Below the pieces are notes generated by a model, which saw nothing but the letters and a program-made list of their open reading frames with translations, was not told where the DNA came from and did no database searches. Made by a program: the position numbers and the translations under genes. Source: Alteromonas salexigens (GTDB lineage: Bacteria; Pseudomonadota; Gammaproteobacteria; Enterobacterales; Alteromonadaceae). From it: 64,000 nt of DNA. Below, piece after piece: positions 19,496 to 28,534 of the stretch. The stretch lies in assembly GCF_025628895.1 (NCBI RefSeq), contig NZ_JAOTJC010000006.1:190733-254732 (forward strand), written 5' to 3'. Positions within the stretch are counted from its first letter, which is position 1, and each line of letters starts with the position of its first letter.

Positions 19496-20521
19496 TTGTC
19501 CATGCTAACCATCGCGTTAGATATTATGGGGGGCGATCATGGTCCCCCAGTTATCCTCTCTGCTGCTCTTCAAGCAATTCAGAAACATCCCGATTGTCAT
19601 TTCACACTGTGCGGCCACCGCGACGTCATTGAACCTGCTTTAGCAGATTTACGAGCCGACGCCCGTGAGCGGGTGACTGTGTCACACTGCGAGCAAGTTG
19701 TCGAAATGGGGGAAGCTCCCACCTCAGCACTTCGTACTAAAAAACAATCATCCATGCGCCGTATCCTGGAACTGGTGGAAACCGGCGAGGCTGATGCCTG
19801 CGTGAGTGCCGGGAATACCGGGGCCTTACTGACGCTGGCGTTTTATGTGCTGAAAACCTTACCCGGCGTTGACCGCCCGGCATTGGTTTCTGCTATGCCT
19901 ACGGCCAGCCACCATAAAGTTTTCCTGCTTGATCTTGGGGCCAATGTAAACTGTACCGCCGAGATTTTGTTTCAGTATGGGGTAATGGGCTCTGTACTGG
20001 CTGAGCAAACAGCCGGTATCGAAAAACCCCGGGTGGCCCTGCTTAACGTAGGTGAAGAAGACATCAAGGGGAACGCTCAGGTTAAATATGCGAACCAGTT
20101 ATTTCGTAATGCTACCGGTATCAACTACATTGGCTATGTAGAAGGTGACGATATATTCACCGATTATGCCGATGTGGTGGTGACAGATGGATTCACCGGA
20201 AACGTGGCGCTGAAGTCCAGCGAAGGTCTGGCCAAGCTGGTCATTAATGAAGTAAAGCGGCAATCCCGGCGTAACTTAATGACGCGAATGATGGCCCGCG
20301 TGGCCCTGCCGTTATTAAAAACTATCTATAATAGTGTGAACCCCGACCAGTATAATGGCGCCAGTCTGTTAGGATTGCGCGGCATTGTAGTTAAGAGTCA
20401 CGGGAACGCCTCTGCAGATGCTTTCTATTACGCCATTCACCAGGCTATTCAGGAAGCCAGGATGCGCGTCCCGGAGAAAATAAAAAATAGAATAGAAACG
20501 GTATTGTTGGAGCAGATTTGA
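19496..20521 (+). CDS. plsX: PlsX, phosphate acyltransferase
   Basis: PlsX converts acyl-ACP to acyl-phosphate, the first step of phospholipid synthesis through PlsY. The 341-residue protein has the family motifs [49 protein letters not shown] and [14 protein letters not shown] use TTG 19496, which lines up with the E. coli start (MTRLTLALD versus MSMLTIALD) and has GGTGA eight bases upstream. ATG 19502 is the alternative. The stop overlaps the TTG start of fabH. Confidence 0.96.
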   Translation: MSMLTIALDIMGGDHGPPVILSAALQAIQKHPDCHFTLCGHRDVIEPALADLRADARERVTVSHCEQVVEMGEAPTSALRTKKQSSMRRILELVETGEADACVSAGNTGALLTLAFYVLKTLPGVDRPALVSAMPTASHHKVFLLDLGANVNCTAEILFQYGVMGSVLAEQTAGIEKPRVALLNVGEEDIKGNAQVKYANQLFRNATGINYIGYVEGDDIFTDYADVVVTDGFTGNVALKSSEGLAKLVINEVKRQSRRNLMTRMMARVALPLLKTIYNSVNPDQYNGASLLGLRGIVVKSHGNASADAFYYAIHQAIQEARMRVPEKIKNRIETVLLEQI

Positions 20522-21483
20522 GCAAATATTCACGATTCATCGGAACCGGCAGTTATTACCCCAGCAATGTGCGTACAAACGCCGATCTGGAACTTATGGT
20601 CGATACCAGCGACGACTGGATTACCGACCGCACCGGGATCAAAGAGCGTCGCATTATTGGTGATGATGAAACCGCCGCGACCATGGGGGCAGAGGCCAGT
20701 AAGAAAGCCATCGAAATGGCAGGCATCGACCCCTCGACTATCGACATGATTGTCTGTGCCACGACCAGTGGGCGGTATGCATTGCCCAGCTCTGCCTGTG
20801 AAATACAACGTATTCTGAAGCTGGACGGTATTCCGGCGTTCGACGTCGCCGCTGCCTGTGCGGGTTATTGTTACGCGCTGAGTGTTGCCGACCAGTACAT
20901 TAAATCGGGGATGGCTAAACGCATTCTCGTAGTGGGCACTGACTGCCTGAGCCGTCTTGTTGATCCGGAAGACCGGACTATGGTTATTCTGTTCGGTGAC
21001 GGCGCAGGCGCCACAATCATCGAAGCAAGCGACGAGCCAGGTATTTTATCTACTCATATTCATGCTGCCGGCTCTTATGGCGACCTGCTGTACGTAGGTA
21101 ACCCTAGCCGGGGTGACGAAACCTCGGTGCATGACAACTGGGGTGTCATGAAAGGAAACGAAGTTTTCAAAGTGGCAGTGACCAAGCTGTCAGAAGTGGT
21201 TGAACAAACACTGGCGGCAAATAATATGCAAAAGTCTGATTTGGACTGGCTGGTGCCACACCAGGCAAATTTCCGCATTATCAAAGCGACCGCGAAGAAG
21301 CTGGATATGTCACTGGACCAGGTGGTACTGACCCTGGAAAAATATGGCAATACTTCGGCAGCTACCGTTCCCACGGCGCTTGATACCGCTATACGCGATG
21401 GCCGCATACAGCGTGGTCAGCATTTATTATTAGAAGCATTCGGCGGCGGCTTCGCCTGGGCATCGGCCCTGGTGCGCTATTAA
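20518..21483 (+). CDS. fabH: FabH, beta-ketoacyl-ACP synthase III
   Basis: FabH starts fatty-acid synthesis by condensing acetyl-CoA with malonyl-ACP. The 321-residue thiolase-fold protein has the catalytic Cys at residue 114 in [11 protein letters not shown], His at 248 in VPHQANFRI and Asn at 278 in [22 protein letters not shown] forms the C terminus. Translation appears to start at TTG 20518 and overlaps the plsX stop (TTGA), so expression is probably coupled to plsX. Confidence 0.97.
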   Translation: MSKYSRFIGTGSYYPSNVRTNADLELMVDTSDDWITDRTGIKERRIIGDDETAATMGAEASKKAIEMAGIDPSTIDMIVCATTSGRYALPSSACEIQRILKLDGIPAFDVAAACAGYCYALSVADQYIKSGMAKRILVVGTDCLSRLVDPEDRTMVILFGDGAGATIIEASDEPGILSTHIHAAGSYGDLLYVGNPSRGDETSVHDNWGVMKGNEVFKVAVTKLSEVVEQTLAANNMQKSDLDWLVPHQANFRIIKATAKKLDMSLDQVVLTLEKYGNTSAATVPTALDTAIRDGRIQRGQHLLLEAFGGGFAWASALVRY

Positions 21484-21525
21484 TTTGTGCCGTAACGCCA
21501 TCAGACAACAAGAAAAGGAACTAGT

Positions 21526-22455
21526 ATGACTCGTACAGCCTGCGTGTTTCCCGGTCAGGGATCGCAGACCGTTGGTATGCTAAAAGAGCTTGCCGACGCA
21601 TATCCTTCAGTAACCGAAACTTTCCAGGAAGCCTCTGATGTGTTGGGTTACGATTTATGGGCGCTGGTACAAAATGACAGCGACGGAAAACTGAATGAAA
21701 CGCAGGTCACTCAGCCTGCATTATTGACCGCCAGTGTGGCGATTTGGCGCTTACTGCGCGAGCAGGGTGTTGAGGTTGATTATCTGGCCGGGCATAGTCT
21801 TGGCGAATACTCAGCGCTGGTTTGTGGCGGTACACTGGCATTTGCAGACGCTGTGAAACTGGTTGAGGCGCGCGGATCCTATATGCAGGAAGCCGTACCG
21901 GCAGGCGCCGGGGCCATGTTTGCGGTTATCGGTCTGGATGACGCAAAAATTGCAGACATCTGCCAGCAAACTGCCATCGCTACTGGCGATGTAGTGGCGC
22001 CTGTGAACTTCAACTCACCTGGCCAGGTGGTTATAGCCGGTGAGAAAAACGCAGCCCAGCAAGCCGCAGATGCGTGTAAAGAAGCCGGTGCGAAGCGTGC
22101 GTTACCTCTGCCTGTGAGTGTCCCCTCGCATTGCGAACTAATGCGTCCGGCAGCGGATAAGCTGGATGACGCGTTGCAGTCTGTTTCATTGTCAGCGCCA
22201 GCCATTAATGTGGTGAATAACGTTGATGTGAATATTGAAACAGATCCTCAGGCCATTAAAAGCGCGTTGGTGCGTCAGTTATACTGTCCGGTACAGTGGA
22301 CGCGCACAGTGGAATATCTCGCGGCGGCTGGCGTAGAACGTGTTATTGAGGTAGGCCCGGGTAAAGTATTAACCGGTCTGGGCAAAAGAATTGATAAATC
22401 GCTGGAATATGTCGCGGTGAATACACCTGAATCACTCGCCGCAGTGACGGAATAG
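21526..22455 (+). CDS. fabD: FabD, malonyl-CoA:ACP transacylase
   Basis: FabD loads malonyl groups onto acyl carrier protein. The 309-residue protein has FPGQGSQ at residues 8-14, the nucleophilic serine at 91 in AGHSLGEYSALV, and the catalytic histidine region PVSVPSHCELM near residue 200. VNNVDV and VIEVGPGKVLTGL are typical C-terminal motifs. The ATG follows AAGGAACTAGT. It lies 42 bases after fabH and nine bases before fabG. Confidence 0.97.
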   Translation: MTRTACVFPGQGSQTVGMLKELADAYPSVTETFQEASDVLGYDLWALVQNDSDGKLNETQVTQPALLTASVAIWRLLREQGVEVDYLAGHSLGEYSALVCGGTLAFADAVKLVEARGSYMQEAVPAGAGAMFAVIGLDDAKIADICQQTAIATGDVVAPVNFNSPGQVVIAGEKNAAQQAADACKEAGAKRALPLPVSVPSHCELMRPAADKLDDALQSVSLSAPAINVVNNVDVNIETDPQAIKSALVRQLYCPVQWTRTVEYLAAAGVERVIEVGPGKVLTGLGKRIDKSLEYVAVNTPESLAAVTE

Positions 22456-22464
22456 GGAGCAATA

Positions 22465-23205
22465 ATGGAACAGTTAAAAGGTAAAGTTGCCCTGGTTACC
22501 GGCGCAAGCCGGGGAATTGGTAAAGCCATTGCTACACAACTGGCTGCGCAAGGTGCAACTGTTGTCGGAACCGCCACCAGTGACAAAGGCGCAGACGCTA
22601 TCAGTGAGTATTTGTCTGCACATGGCGGCAAAGGTCTGGCCTTAAATGTTACCGACAAAGCCAGTGTAGATAGTGTCATCAAGCAAATTGCTGAAGACTT
22701 TGGTGGTATCGACATTTTAGTTAATAATGCCGGTATCACACGCGATAATCTGCTAATGCGCATGAAAGACGACGAATGGCAGGATATCATTGATACAAAT
22801 TTGACGGCAATTTTCACACTGTCAAAAGCGGTTCTTCGGGGCATGATGAAGAAGCGTGCTGGTCGCATAGTAAATGTAGGCTCAGTGGTGGGCAGCGCCG
22901 GTAATGCCGGTCAGGCTAACTACGCAGCAGCGAAAGCAGGCGTTATTGGCTTCAGTAAGTCGATGGCACGGGAAGTGGCTTCCCGCGGCATAACAATTAA
23001 TGTTGTGGCGCCTGGCTTTATCGATACAGACATGACCAAAGCACTGAACGATGACCAGCGAGCGGCCATTTTCAGTGACATCCCGGCTAATCGTTTAGGT
23101 CAGCCAGAAGAGATTGCTGCCACCGTTGCCTTTTTGGTCAGCGATGGCGCAGCGTACATCACCGGCGAAACGATTCACGTAAACGGCGGGATGTATATGA
23201 GTTAA
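22465..23205 (+). CDS. fabG: FabG, 3-oxoacyl-ACP reductase
   Basis: FabG reduces 3-oxoacyl-ACP with NADPH in the elongation cycle. The 246-residue short-chain dehydrogenase has the cofactor motif VTGASRGIGKAIA near the N terminus, LVNNAGITRDNL, the catalytic Ser in VNVGSVVGSAGNAGQ and the YAAAKAG motif near residue 152. ITGETIHVNGGMYMS is the usual C terminus. The ATG follows AGGGAGCAATA. A perfect inverted repeat spans its stop codon. Confidence 0.97.
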   Translation: MEQLKGKVALVTGASRGIGKAIATQLAAQGATVVGTATSDKGADAISEYLSAHGGKGLALNVTDKASVDSVIKQIAEDFGGIDILVNNAGITRDNLLMRMKDDEWQDIIDTNLTAIFTLSKAVLRGMMKKRAGRIVNVGSVVGSAGNAGQANYAAAKAGVIGFSKSMAREVASRGITINVVAPGFIDTDMTKALNDDQRAAIFSDIPANRLGQPEEIAATVAFLVSDGAAYITGETIHVNGGMYMS

Positions 23206-23229
23206 ATTCGCTTTTTATGCGAATTTAAC
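23201..23229. repeat. Perfect 11-bp inverted repeat across the fabG stop codon
   Basis: GTTAAATTCGC and GCGAATTTAAC flank a 7-base loop TTTTTAT. The TAA stop of fabG lies inside the left arm. No T-tract follows, so it is a poor intrinsic terminator. It may stabilise or mark the 3' end of the fabG message or act as an RNA-processing site ahead of acpP. Confidence 0.8.
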
Positions 23230-23330
23230 CTACTTTAGGGTGGTATTTCACTGAAGTTGAATGTAAAAATACCACATAGCAGAATTTGGGTTGTCGCTGG
23301 TTCGACCAGAAAATTTGTTTTATCTGGCGC

Positions 23331-23359
23331 TTGCAAGCTTATACCTTGGCAAATAAACT
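23331..23359 (+). promoter_or_regulatory. Probable sigma-70 promoter of acpP
   Basis: TTGCAA (23331-23336) and TAAACT (23354-23359) are separated by 17 bases, giving a leader of about 39 bases before acpP. Since ACP is needed in large excess over the Fab enzymes, a dedicated promoter in the fabG-acpP gap is expected. Confidence 0.65.
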
Positions 23360-23404
23360 AGCGGCACTTTTTATATCTAGTGACGTTAAGGGAAACCTAG
23401 AATT

Positions 23405-23644
23405 ATGAGTAACATTGAAGAGCGCGTTAAGAAGATCATCGTTGAACAACTTGGCGTGAAAGAAGAAGAAGTAAAACCAGAAGCTTCATTCGTTGACGAT
23501 TTAGGCGCTGACTCTCTGGATACAGTTGAGTTGGTAATGGCGTTGGAAGAAGAGTTCGATACCGAGATTCCTGACGAAGAAGCAGAGAAGATCACTACTG
23601 TTCAGTCAGCTGTCGACTACATCAACGCTAACAAAGACGCATAA
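23405..23644 (+). CDS. acpP: Acyl carrier protein
   Basis: ACP carries growing acyl chains on a 4'-phosphopantetheine arm. The 79-residue acidic protein has the attachment serine at position 37 in [19 protein letters not shown], matching the usual ACP motif. AAGGGA lies 11 bases before the ATG. It is preceded by its own promoter and followed by a strong terminator, so it can be made at a higher level than its neighbours. Confidence 0.99.
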   Translation: MSNIEERVKKIIVEQLGVKEEEVKPEASFVDDLGADSLDTVELVMALEEEFDTEIPDEEAEKITTVQSAVDYINANKDA

Positions 23645-23656
23645 GTCTGGCTTAGC

Positions 23657-23682
23657 AAAAACGGCTCTTCGGAGCCGTTTTC
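23657..23682 (+). terminator. Rho-independent terminator of acpP
   Basis: ACGGCTC and GAGCCGT form a 7-bp stem closed by a stable cTTCGg tetraloop, extended by A residues on the left facing four T residues on the right. It begins 13 bases after the acpP stop, so fabF needs read-through or its own promoter. Confidence 0.92.
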
Positions 23683-23721
23683 TGTATTAAACCTACCTTA
23701 AGTTCCATGCGAGGGCATTCT

Positions 23722-24960
23722 GTGACAAAACGTCGCGTAGTGGTTACTGGTCTGGGCATGTTATCACCATTAGGTCAGTCCGTTGATTCGACCTGGCAAC
23801 GTCTGCTCGCAGGCGAAAGCGGTATCGGTGATATTACCCATTTTGATTGCAGTAACTATTCCACTCGTTTTGCCGGTCAGGTCAATGATTTCGACCCGCA
23901 AGATTACATAGAAAAGAAAGAAGCAAAGAAGATGGACCGGTTTATCCAGCTCGGCATTGCCGCGGGTAAACAGGCATTGGCTGATGCAAAACTGGAGATA
24001 ACGGCAGACAACGCGCATCGCGTGGGTGTGGCGATTGGCTCTGGTATTGGTGGTCTCGAGCAAATCGAAATTAATCACCAGAAACTGCTCAACAGTGGCC
24101 CTAAACGTGTTTCTCCATTTTTTGTTCCGTCAACCATTACCAATATGATTTCTGGCTTTCTGTCGATCATGGAAGGGCTTAAAGGGCCTAACCTGAATAT
24201 TGTGACAGCCTGTACTACGGGTGTGCACAACATCGGCGTCGCGGCCAGAACCATTGCCTATGGTGATGCTGACGCCATGTTAGCCGGTGGTGCTGAAGCC
24301 ACTATTACCCCACTGGGAATTGCCGGCTTTGCGGCAGCCCGGGCGTTGTCTTCGCGTAATGACGATCCGCAGGCGGCAAGCCGTCCGTGGGACAAAGATC
24401 GCGATGGCTTTGTAATGGGTGAAGGCGCTGGCGTGGTCATGCTGGAAGATTACGAGTCTGCGAAAGCCCGCGGTGCCACCATTTATGGTGAACTGGTTGG
24501 TTTTGGCATGAGTGGCGATGCCTATCACATGACTTCGCCACCAGATACGGGTGAAGGTGCGGCAGCATCAATGCGCAATGCGATAATGGATGCGGGTATT
24601 GAGGCCAGTGAAATTGGCTATATCAATGCCCACGGCACCTCGACGCCGGCGGGTGATATTGCCGAAGTCGCGGCCATTAAGTCGGTCTTTGCTGAGCATG
24701 CATCTGCGGTAAAAGTCAGCTCAACTAAGTCGATGGTCGGGCATTTGCTCGGTGCTGCGGGCTCAGTAGAAGCAATCTTTACGGTACTTGCACTGCGTGA
24801 CAAACTGGCGCCACCGACGATAAACCTGGACTCGCCAAGTGAAGGCTGTGACCTGGACTTTGTTCCGCACAAAGCGAAGGCATTTGAGGAATCACTGGCA
24901 CTGTGTAACTCGTTTGGGTTCGGCGGAACCAACGGCTCGCTGATATTTAAGCGTCTGTAG
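23722..24960 (+). CDS. fabF: FabF, beta-ketoacyl-ACP synthase II
   Basis: FabF elongates acyl-ACP, including the temperature-sensitive step to cis-vaccenate. The 412-residue protein begins [17 protein letters not shown]. It has the catalytic Cys near residue 163 in [14 protein letters not shown], a His in [11 protein letters not shown] and a His in [14 protein letters not shown] choose GTG 23722 because GAGGG lies six bases upstream and the start then matches E. coli FabF; the open frame reaches five codons further upstream. It is separated from acpP by a terminator and followed by its own terminator. Confidence 0.97.
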   Translation: MTKRRVVVTGLGMLSPLGQSVDSTWQRLLAGESGIGDITHFDCSNYSTRFAGQVNDFDPQDYIEKKEAKKMDRFIQLGIAAGKQALADAKLEITADNAHRVGVAIGSGIGGLEQIEINHQKLLNSGPKRVSPFFVPSTITNMISGFLSIMEGLKGPNLNIVTACTTGVHNIGVAARTIAYGDADAMLAGGAEATITPLGIAGFAAARALSSRNDDPQAASRPWDKDRDGFVMGEGAGVVMLEDYESAKARGATIYGELVGFGMSGDAYHMTSPPDTGEGAAASMRNAIMDAGIEASEIGYINAHGTSTPAGDIAEVAAIKSVFAEHASAVKVSSTKSMVGHLLGAAGSVEAIFTVLALRDKLAPPTINLDSPSEGCDLDFVPHKAKAFEESLALCNSFGFGGTNGSLIFKRL

Positions 24961-24983
24961 GTACCGCACTGAAGGTAGTCAAA

Positions 24984-25011
24984 GCCATGCTTCATGAAGC
25001 ATGGCTTTTTT
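24984..25011 (+). terminator. Rho-independent terminator of fabF
   Basis: A perfect 22-base palindrome (half site GCCATGCTTCA) is followed by six T residues, starting 24 bases after the fabF stop. Confidence 0.92.
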
Positions 25012-25086
25012 GTGTCTGTTATTTACCTCTGCGCGCGTGACCGTACGCCTGCTGCGCTGAGGTGGACGTATCCGACTCAACACATC

Positions 25087-25114
25087 TGGTCAGCGCCTCA
25101 CAGGCTGGTATACT
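25087..25114 (+). promoter_or_regulatory. Probable promoter of the pabC-mltG-tmk-holB operon
   Basis: An extended -10 TGGTATACT ends at 25114, with TGGTCA (25087-25092) as a partial -35 at a 16-base spacing. It follows the fabF terminator and would give a leader of about 38 bases before the proposed ATT start of pabC. Confidence 0.6.
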
Positions 25115-25158
25115 GCCTGTCATTATGACTGTTGCGATAGCCGATTAAGGACGACACT

Positions 25159-25977
25159 ATTACCGCCATATTTTCTGCAAATAACCGTGCTGCCAATTAT
25201 GGCGATGGCGTATTCACTACCATGCAGGTTGAGAATGGCCGGATTGCGTTGTTTGCTTATCACTGTAAAAGGGTCATTGCAGACGCAGAGCGGCTGAAGA
25301 TCCCGCTAGACCGAGATTTCCTGGCGCGTCAGATTGCCGAACAGGCAAACATGTTGCAGCAAGGTGTGCTTAAGCTGCTGGTATCTGCGGGTGAAGGTGG
25401 CAGAGGTTATAATCGACCACAGGATGTCAGACCCACACTACACTTCACGTCATCAGAACTGCCCGCGGTTTATGATCAGCAACGCCAGCAAGGCACGTCT
25501 GTAATCATCACTGAATTACAGCTTGGCCGGCAACCTGCGTTAGCGGGCATTAAACACCTTAATCGTCTGGAACAGGTGTTGGTTAAACAAGAAGTAAACG
25601 CCGCGGGTGCTGACGATGCCATTGTGTGTGACTGCCACGGCAACATTATTGAAGCCAGTGCGGCGAACCTCTTCTGGCTTCATAACGATAGCTGGTTTAC
25701 TCCCGATCTGAGTGCATGCGGCGTGAGCGGAGTGATGCGCGCGTTTTTACTCGACTGGTTTCAGGCACAGGGTGTGTCAGTAGAGGTGGGAGATTATCAA
25801 CCCGAGGTACTCGAAAATGCCCGCGCGATATTTACCTGCAATGCCTTAATGCCAATCTTACCAATACGAAGCCTGCGTGGTAATCACGCCACGCACCAAT
25901 TCGATTTGGCTCCGGTGAAAGCCCTCTTTCATGCGATCCAGCCAGCATACAAGGAAGCCTATGCGTCTGTTAACTAG
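25159..25977 (+). CDS. pabC: PabC, aminodeoxychorismate lyase, with probable ATT start codon
   Basis: PabC splits 4-amino-4-deoxychorismate into p-aminobenzoate and pyruvate for folate synthesis. It is a fold-type IV PLP enzyme. The conserved N-terminal block NRAANYGDGVFTT and the PLP-lysine segment AGIKHLNRLEQVLVK match E. coli PabC. The first ATG in frame (25222) lies after the YGDGVFTT block and would remove it. Between the upstream stop (25138) and that ATG there is no ATG, GTG, TTG or CTG codon. ATT 25159 has AAGGA seven bases upstream and gives 272 residues, close to the 269 of E. coli. I therefore infer an AUU start. It overlaps mltG by 17 bases. Confidence 0.9.
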   Translation: MTAIFSANNRAANYGDGVFTTMQVENGRIALFAYHCKRVIADAERLKIPLDRDFLARQIAEQANMLQQGVLKLLVSAGEGGRGYNRPQDVRPTLHFTSSELPAVYDQQRQQGTSVIITELQLGRQPALAGIKHLNRLEQVLVKQEVNAAGADDAIVCDCHGNIIEASAANLFWLHNDSWFTPDLSACGVSGVMRAFLLDWFQAQGVSVEVGDYQPEVLENARAIFTCNALMPILPIRSLRGNHATHQFDLAPVKALFHAIQPAYKEAYASVN

Positions 25978-26998
25978 TGGTATTGTTATTATTGCTATTG
26001 CTATTGCTATTGCTATAGGTGCAGTAGGTGGCGGTCTCTACCTGGTTCGGCAACAGGTCGCGTCGCCGCTCCCCATTGAAGAGCCAGTGCTGTTCACAGT
26101 AAAACGCGGCCAAAGCGGTATGTCGGTTATTCGTGCGTTGCGTGCTGATCATAACCATGATGTTGCGCCTCTTGCGGTAAAAGTATGGCTGAAACTTATG
26201 GCACCAGAGGCCGGTCCAAAGGCCGGTACGTATCAGCTGCAACCCGGCATGTCCCTGGCCGAGGCGTATGCGCACTTAAGTAACGGGGAAGAATACCAGT
26301 TTGCGATAAGCCTGATTGAAGGGCATACATTACAGCAGTGGCTGGCCGTATTAGAAAACCATGAGTACGTTGATTTTGACGTGTCAGAGACTACCCGGGC
26401 AGCGTTGCTCGAAGCGTGGCCGCATGACGCGCTGGGCCAGGCTTCACGGCTGGAAGGCCTGTTATTGGCTGATACCTATTATTTCACCGCGACCACCCCG
26501 GCATCAGTTTTACTAAAACGGGCCCTGGATGCCATGGCGGCCTATCTGTCCAGCGCATGGGATGAGCGTGACCCGGCATTGCCCTTGTCCAGCGCGTACG
26601 AGGGACTGATCCTGGCCTCTATTATTGAAAAGGAAACCGGTGTGCCGGAAGAGCGTCCGCGTATAGCCGGTGTGTTTGTTAACCGGCTGGAACGAGGCAT
26701 GCGACTGCAGACCGACCCCACGGTGATCTATGGGATTGGGGCTGAGTTTGATGGTAATATCACCCGCGCGCATCTGCGCCAGAAAACGCCTTATAACACC
26801 TACGTTATAAAAGGATTGCCGCCAACCCCCATTGCAATGTCGGGCAAAGCCGCCATTCAGGCTGCGTTGCATCCGATGACAACCGACGCGTTATATTTTG
26901 TTTCACGAGGGGACGGCACCCACCAGTTTTCCAGCACGCTGGAAGATCATAACAAAGCCGTATACCAGTATCAGATAAAGCAACAGGGTAAGAAGTAG
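25961..26998 (+). CDS. mltG: MltG, endolytic murein transglycosylase
   Basis: MltG cleaves nascent glycan strands and so sets peptidoglycan chain length. The 345-residue protein has an N-terminal membrane helix (residues about 6-28), a LysM-like region around residues 45-110 and the YceG catalytic core with ILASIIEKETGVPEERPRIAGVFVNRL, where the Glu of EKETG is catalytic in the family. TDPTVIYG and KTPYNTYVIKGLPPTPI follow. ATG 25961 has AAGGA ahead of it and matches the usual MltG start; the open frame reaches ten codons further upstream. The membrane helix is encoded by a hexanucleotide repeat. Confidence 0.95.
   Translation: MRLLTSGIVIIAIAIAIAIGAVGGGLYLVRQQVASPLPIEEPVLFTVKRGQSGMSVIRALRADHNHDVAPLAVKVWLKLMAPEAGPKAGTYQLQPGMSLAEAYAHLSNGEEYQFAISLIEGHTLQQWLAVLENHEYVDFDVSETTRAALLEAWPHDALGQASRLEGLLLADTYYFTATTPASVLLKRALDAMAAYLSSAWDERDPALPLSSAYEGLILASIIEKETGVPEERPRIAGVFVNRLERGMRLQTDPTVIYGIGAEFDGNITRAHLRQKTPYNTYVIKGLPPTPIAMSGKAAIQAALHPMTTDALYFVSRGDGTHQFSSTLEDHNKAVYQYQIKQQGKK
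25991..26014 (+). repeat. Hexanucleotide repeat ATTGCT x4 in mltG
   Basis: Four perfect tandem copies of ATTGCT encode alternating Ile-Ala within the membrane helix of MltG, flanked by related degenerate units. Gain or loss of a unit would keep the frame and change the helix by two residues. Confidence 0.9.
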
Positions 26999-27001
26999 CT
27001 C

Positions 27002-27619
27002 ATGGCAGGAAAGTTCATTGTGGTCGAGGGGCTGGAAGGCGCGGGTAAAAGCTCGGTCATCTCGCTAATTGTAGAAACCCTGCAGGCACGCGGGTTATCG
27101 GTCACCCAAACTCGTGAGCCAGGCGGTACGCCAATGGCAGAAGCGATCCGGGAATGCGTAAAGCATGACTGGGACGAAGAAGTTGCCGAAGAAACCGAGC
27201 TCATGCTGATGTATGCGGCACGGGTGCAGTTACTGAAAAACCGGATCTTACCCGCGCTGGCCAGTGGCGAATGGGTAGTAGGGGACAGACATGATTTGTC
27301 TTCTCAGGCCTACCAGGGGGGCGGCCGCGGCCTGAATGCTGACACGCTGCGTGCCTTGGCCGATATTGCGCTGGATGGATTTACCCCGGATTTAACCTTG
27401 TACCTGGACGTTGAGCCGGCGACCGGTCTTGCCAGAGCAAGAGGACGGGGAGAGCTCGACAGAATAGAGCAGGCCGGACTGGTATTCTTCGAGCGTACCC
27501 GCGACCGGTATCTGGCGCTGGCTGCTGACGATCCCACTATCACCACCATCGATGCTATGCAGCCTATGGCGGCTGTCCATGCTCAGGTCAGACACTGCGT
27601 GGAGCAGTTTTTGCCATGA
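27002..27619 (+). CDS. tmk: Thymidylate kinase
   Basis: Tmk phosphorylates dTMP to dTDP. The 205-residue protein has the P-loop GLEGAGKSS near residues 10-18, [11 protein letters not shown], the [17 protein letters not shown] segment with the DR motif, and [24 protein letters not shown] as the LID region. The arginine-containing LID and plain P-loop match the E. coli-type enzyme. The ATG begins three bases after mltG stops. The stop overlaps the holB ATG by four bases. Confidence 0.96.
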   Translation: MAGKFIVVEGLEGAGKSSVISLIVETLQARGLSVTQTREPGGTPMAEAIRECVKHDWDEEVAEETELMLMYAARVQLLKNRILPALASGEWVVGDRHDLSSQAYQGGGRGLNADTLRALADIALDGFTPDLTLYLDVEPATGLARARGRGELDRIEQAGLVFFERTRDRYLALAADDPTITTIDAMQPMAAVHAQVRHCVEQFLP

Positions 27620-28518
27620 TATTTCCCTGGTTTGAGCGCACGTTTGCCTCCCTCACGGGGCGTTTACTGGCACAACGGCTTCACCACGCGCTGCTGCTGG
27701 CAGGTCCGCCTGAAATCGGCAAGTTTCAGCTGGCCGACGCGCTGGCGCAGGTTATTCTGTGTCAGCAGCCGGCGTCAGTGGGGAGTTGTGGACATTGCCA
27801 GAGTTGTAAATTATTCGCCGCAGGCTCGCATCCGGATTTTCACATGCTGGAAAGTGATAAGCAGCTTGGCGTGGATAAAATTCGCGAGGGCATAGCCAGG
27901 TTAAGCGGTACCGCCCAGTTAAGCCGTAACAAGGTGCTGGTGATACCTGCTGCGCATACCATGACAGATTCCGCCGCCAATGCGCTGTTGAAAACCCTGG
28001 AAGAGCCCACAGATAATACGTTCCTGTTGCTTCTGACAGAAAAGCCTCAGCAGTTATTACCGACTATTCTGAGCCGTTGCGAAAAGTGCACGCTACCCGT
28101 GCCCGGCGAAGCAGAAAGTCTGAACTGGTTAAAGGCCGAAGGCGTAGAAGATGCATCCGGCGCTTTATTGCAGGCTTACGGAGGCTCACCACTGGCGGTT
28201 CGGCGGGCGCTGTCTGAAGAAGATACGGCACTCTCGTACCGGGGATTTCAGGACGGGATCCAGGCATTGCTGTCCGGCGCTGAAACCTCACTGGCTTTAG
28301 CCAGCCGCTGGCAGGACGCAGCACCACAGGTAGTAACCTGGTGTCAGCAACAGGCTCACAGGCGTTATATATCAACGCAGCAGGTGCAGGACTTCGAAAT
28401 GTTTTCGTTGTGCCAGCACGCAGCCAAGCGGCTGCAACACCCAGGAATAAATAAGGTGGTGGTGCTTTGCCAGGTACTCGAGCTGCTTCAACGCCCGGCG
28501 CCAGACCCTCACCCGTAA
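27616..28518 (+). CDS. holB: HolB, DNA polymerase III subunit delta'
   Basis: Delta' is a rigid member of the clamp-loader ring. The 300-residue protein has a degenerate P-loop region ([15 protein letters not shown]), the four-cysteine zinc module [40 protein letters not shown] and the sensor/arginine-finger SRC motif in [11 protein letters not shown]. These are typical of delta'. It is coupled to tmk by an ATGA overlap. The PilZ-domain gene often found after holB in pseudomonads is absent here; tatD follows after 16 bases. Confidence 0.94.
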   Translation: MIFPWFERTFASLTGRLLAQRLHHALLLAGPPEIGKFQLADALAQVILCQQPASVGSCGHCQSCKLFAAGSHPDFHMLESDKQLGVDKIREGIARLSGTAQLSRNKVLVIPAAHTMTDSAANALLKTLEEPTDNTFLLLLTEKPQQLLPTILSRCEKCTLPVPGEAESLNWLKAEGVEDASGALLQAYGGSPLAVRRALSEEDTALSYRGFQDGIQALLSGAETSLALASRWQDAAPQVVTWCQQQAHRRYISTQQVQDFEMFSLCQHAAKRLQHPGINKVVVLCQVLELLQRPAPDPHP

Positions 28519-28534
28519 TCAATAAGGTAGTAAT

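Noticed and set aside
25222..25977. pabC starting at the first ATG (251 residues)
   Set aside because: It would delete the conserved NRAANYGDGVFTT block of the PabC active-site region. An AUU start with a good ribosome site explains the data better.
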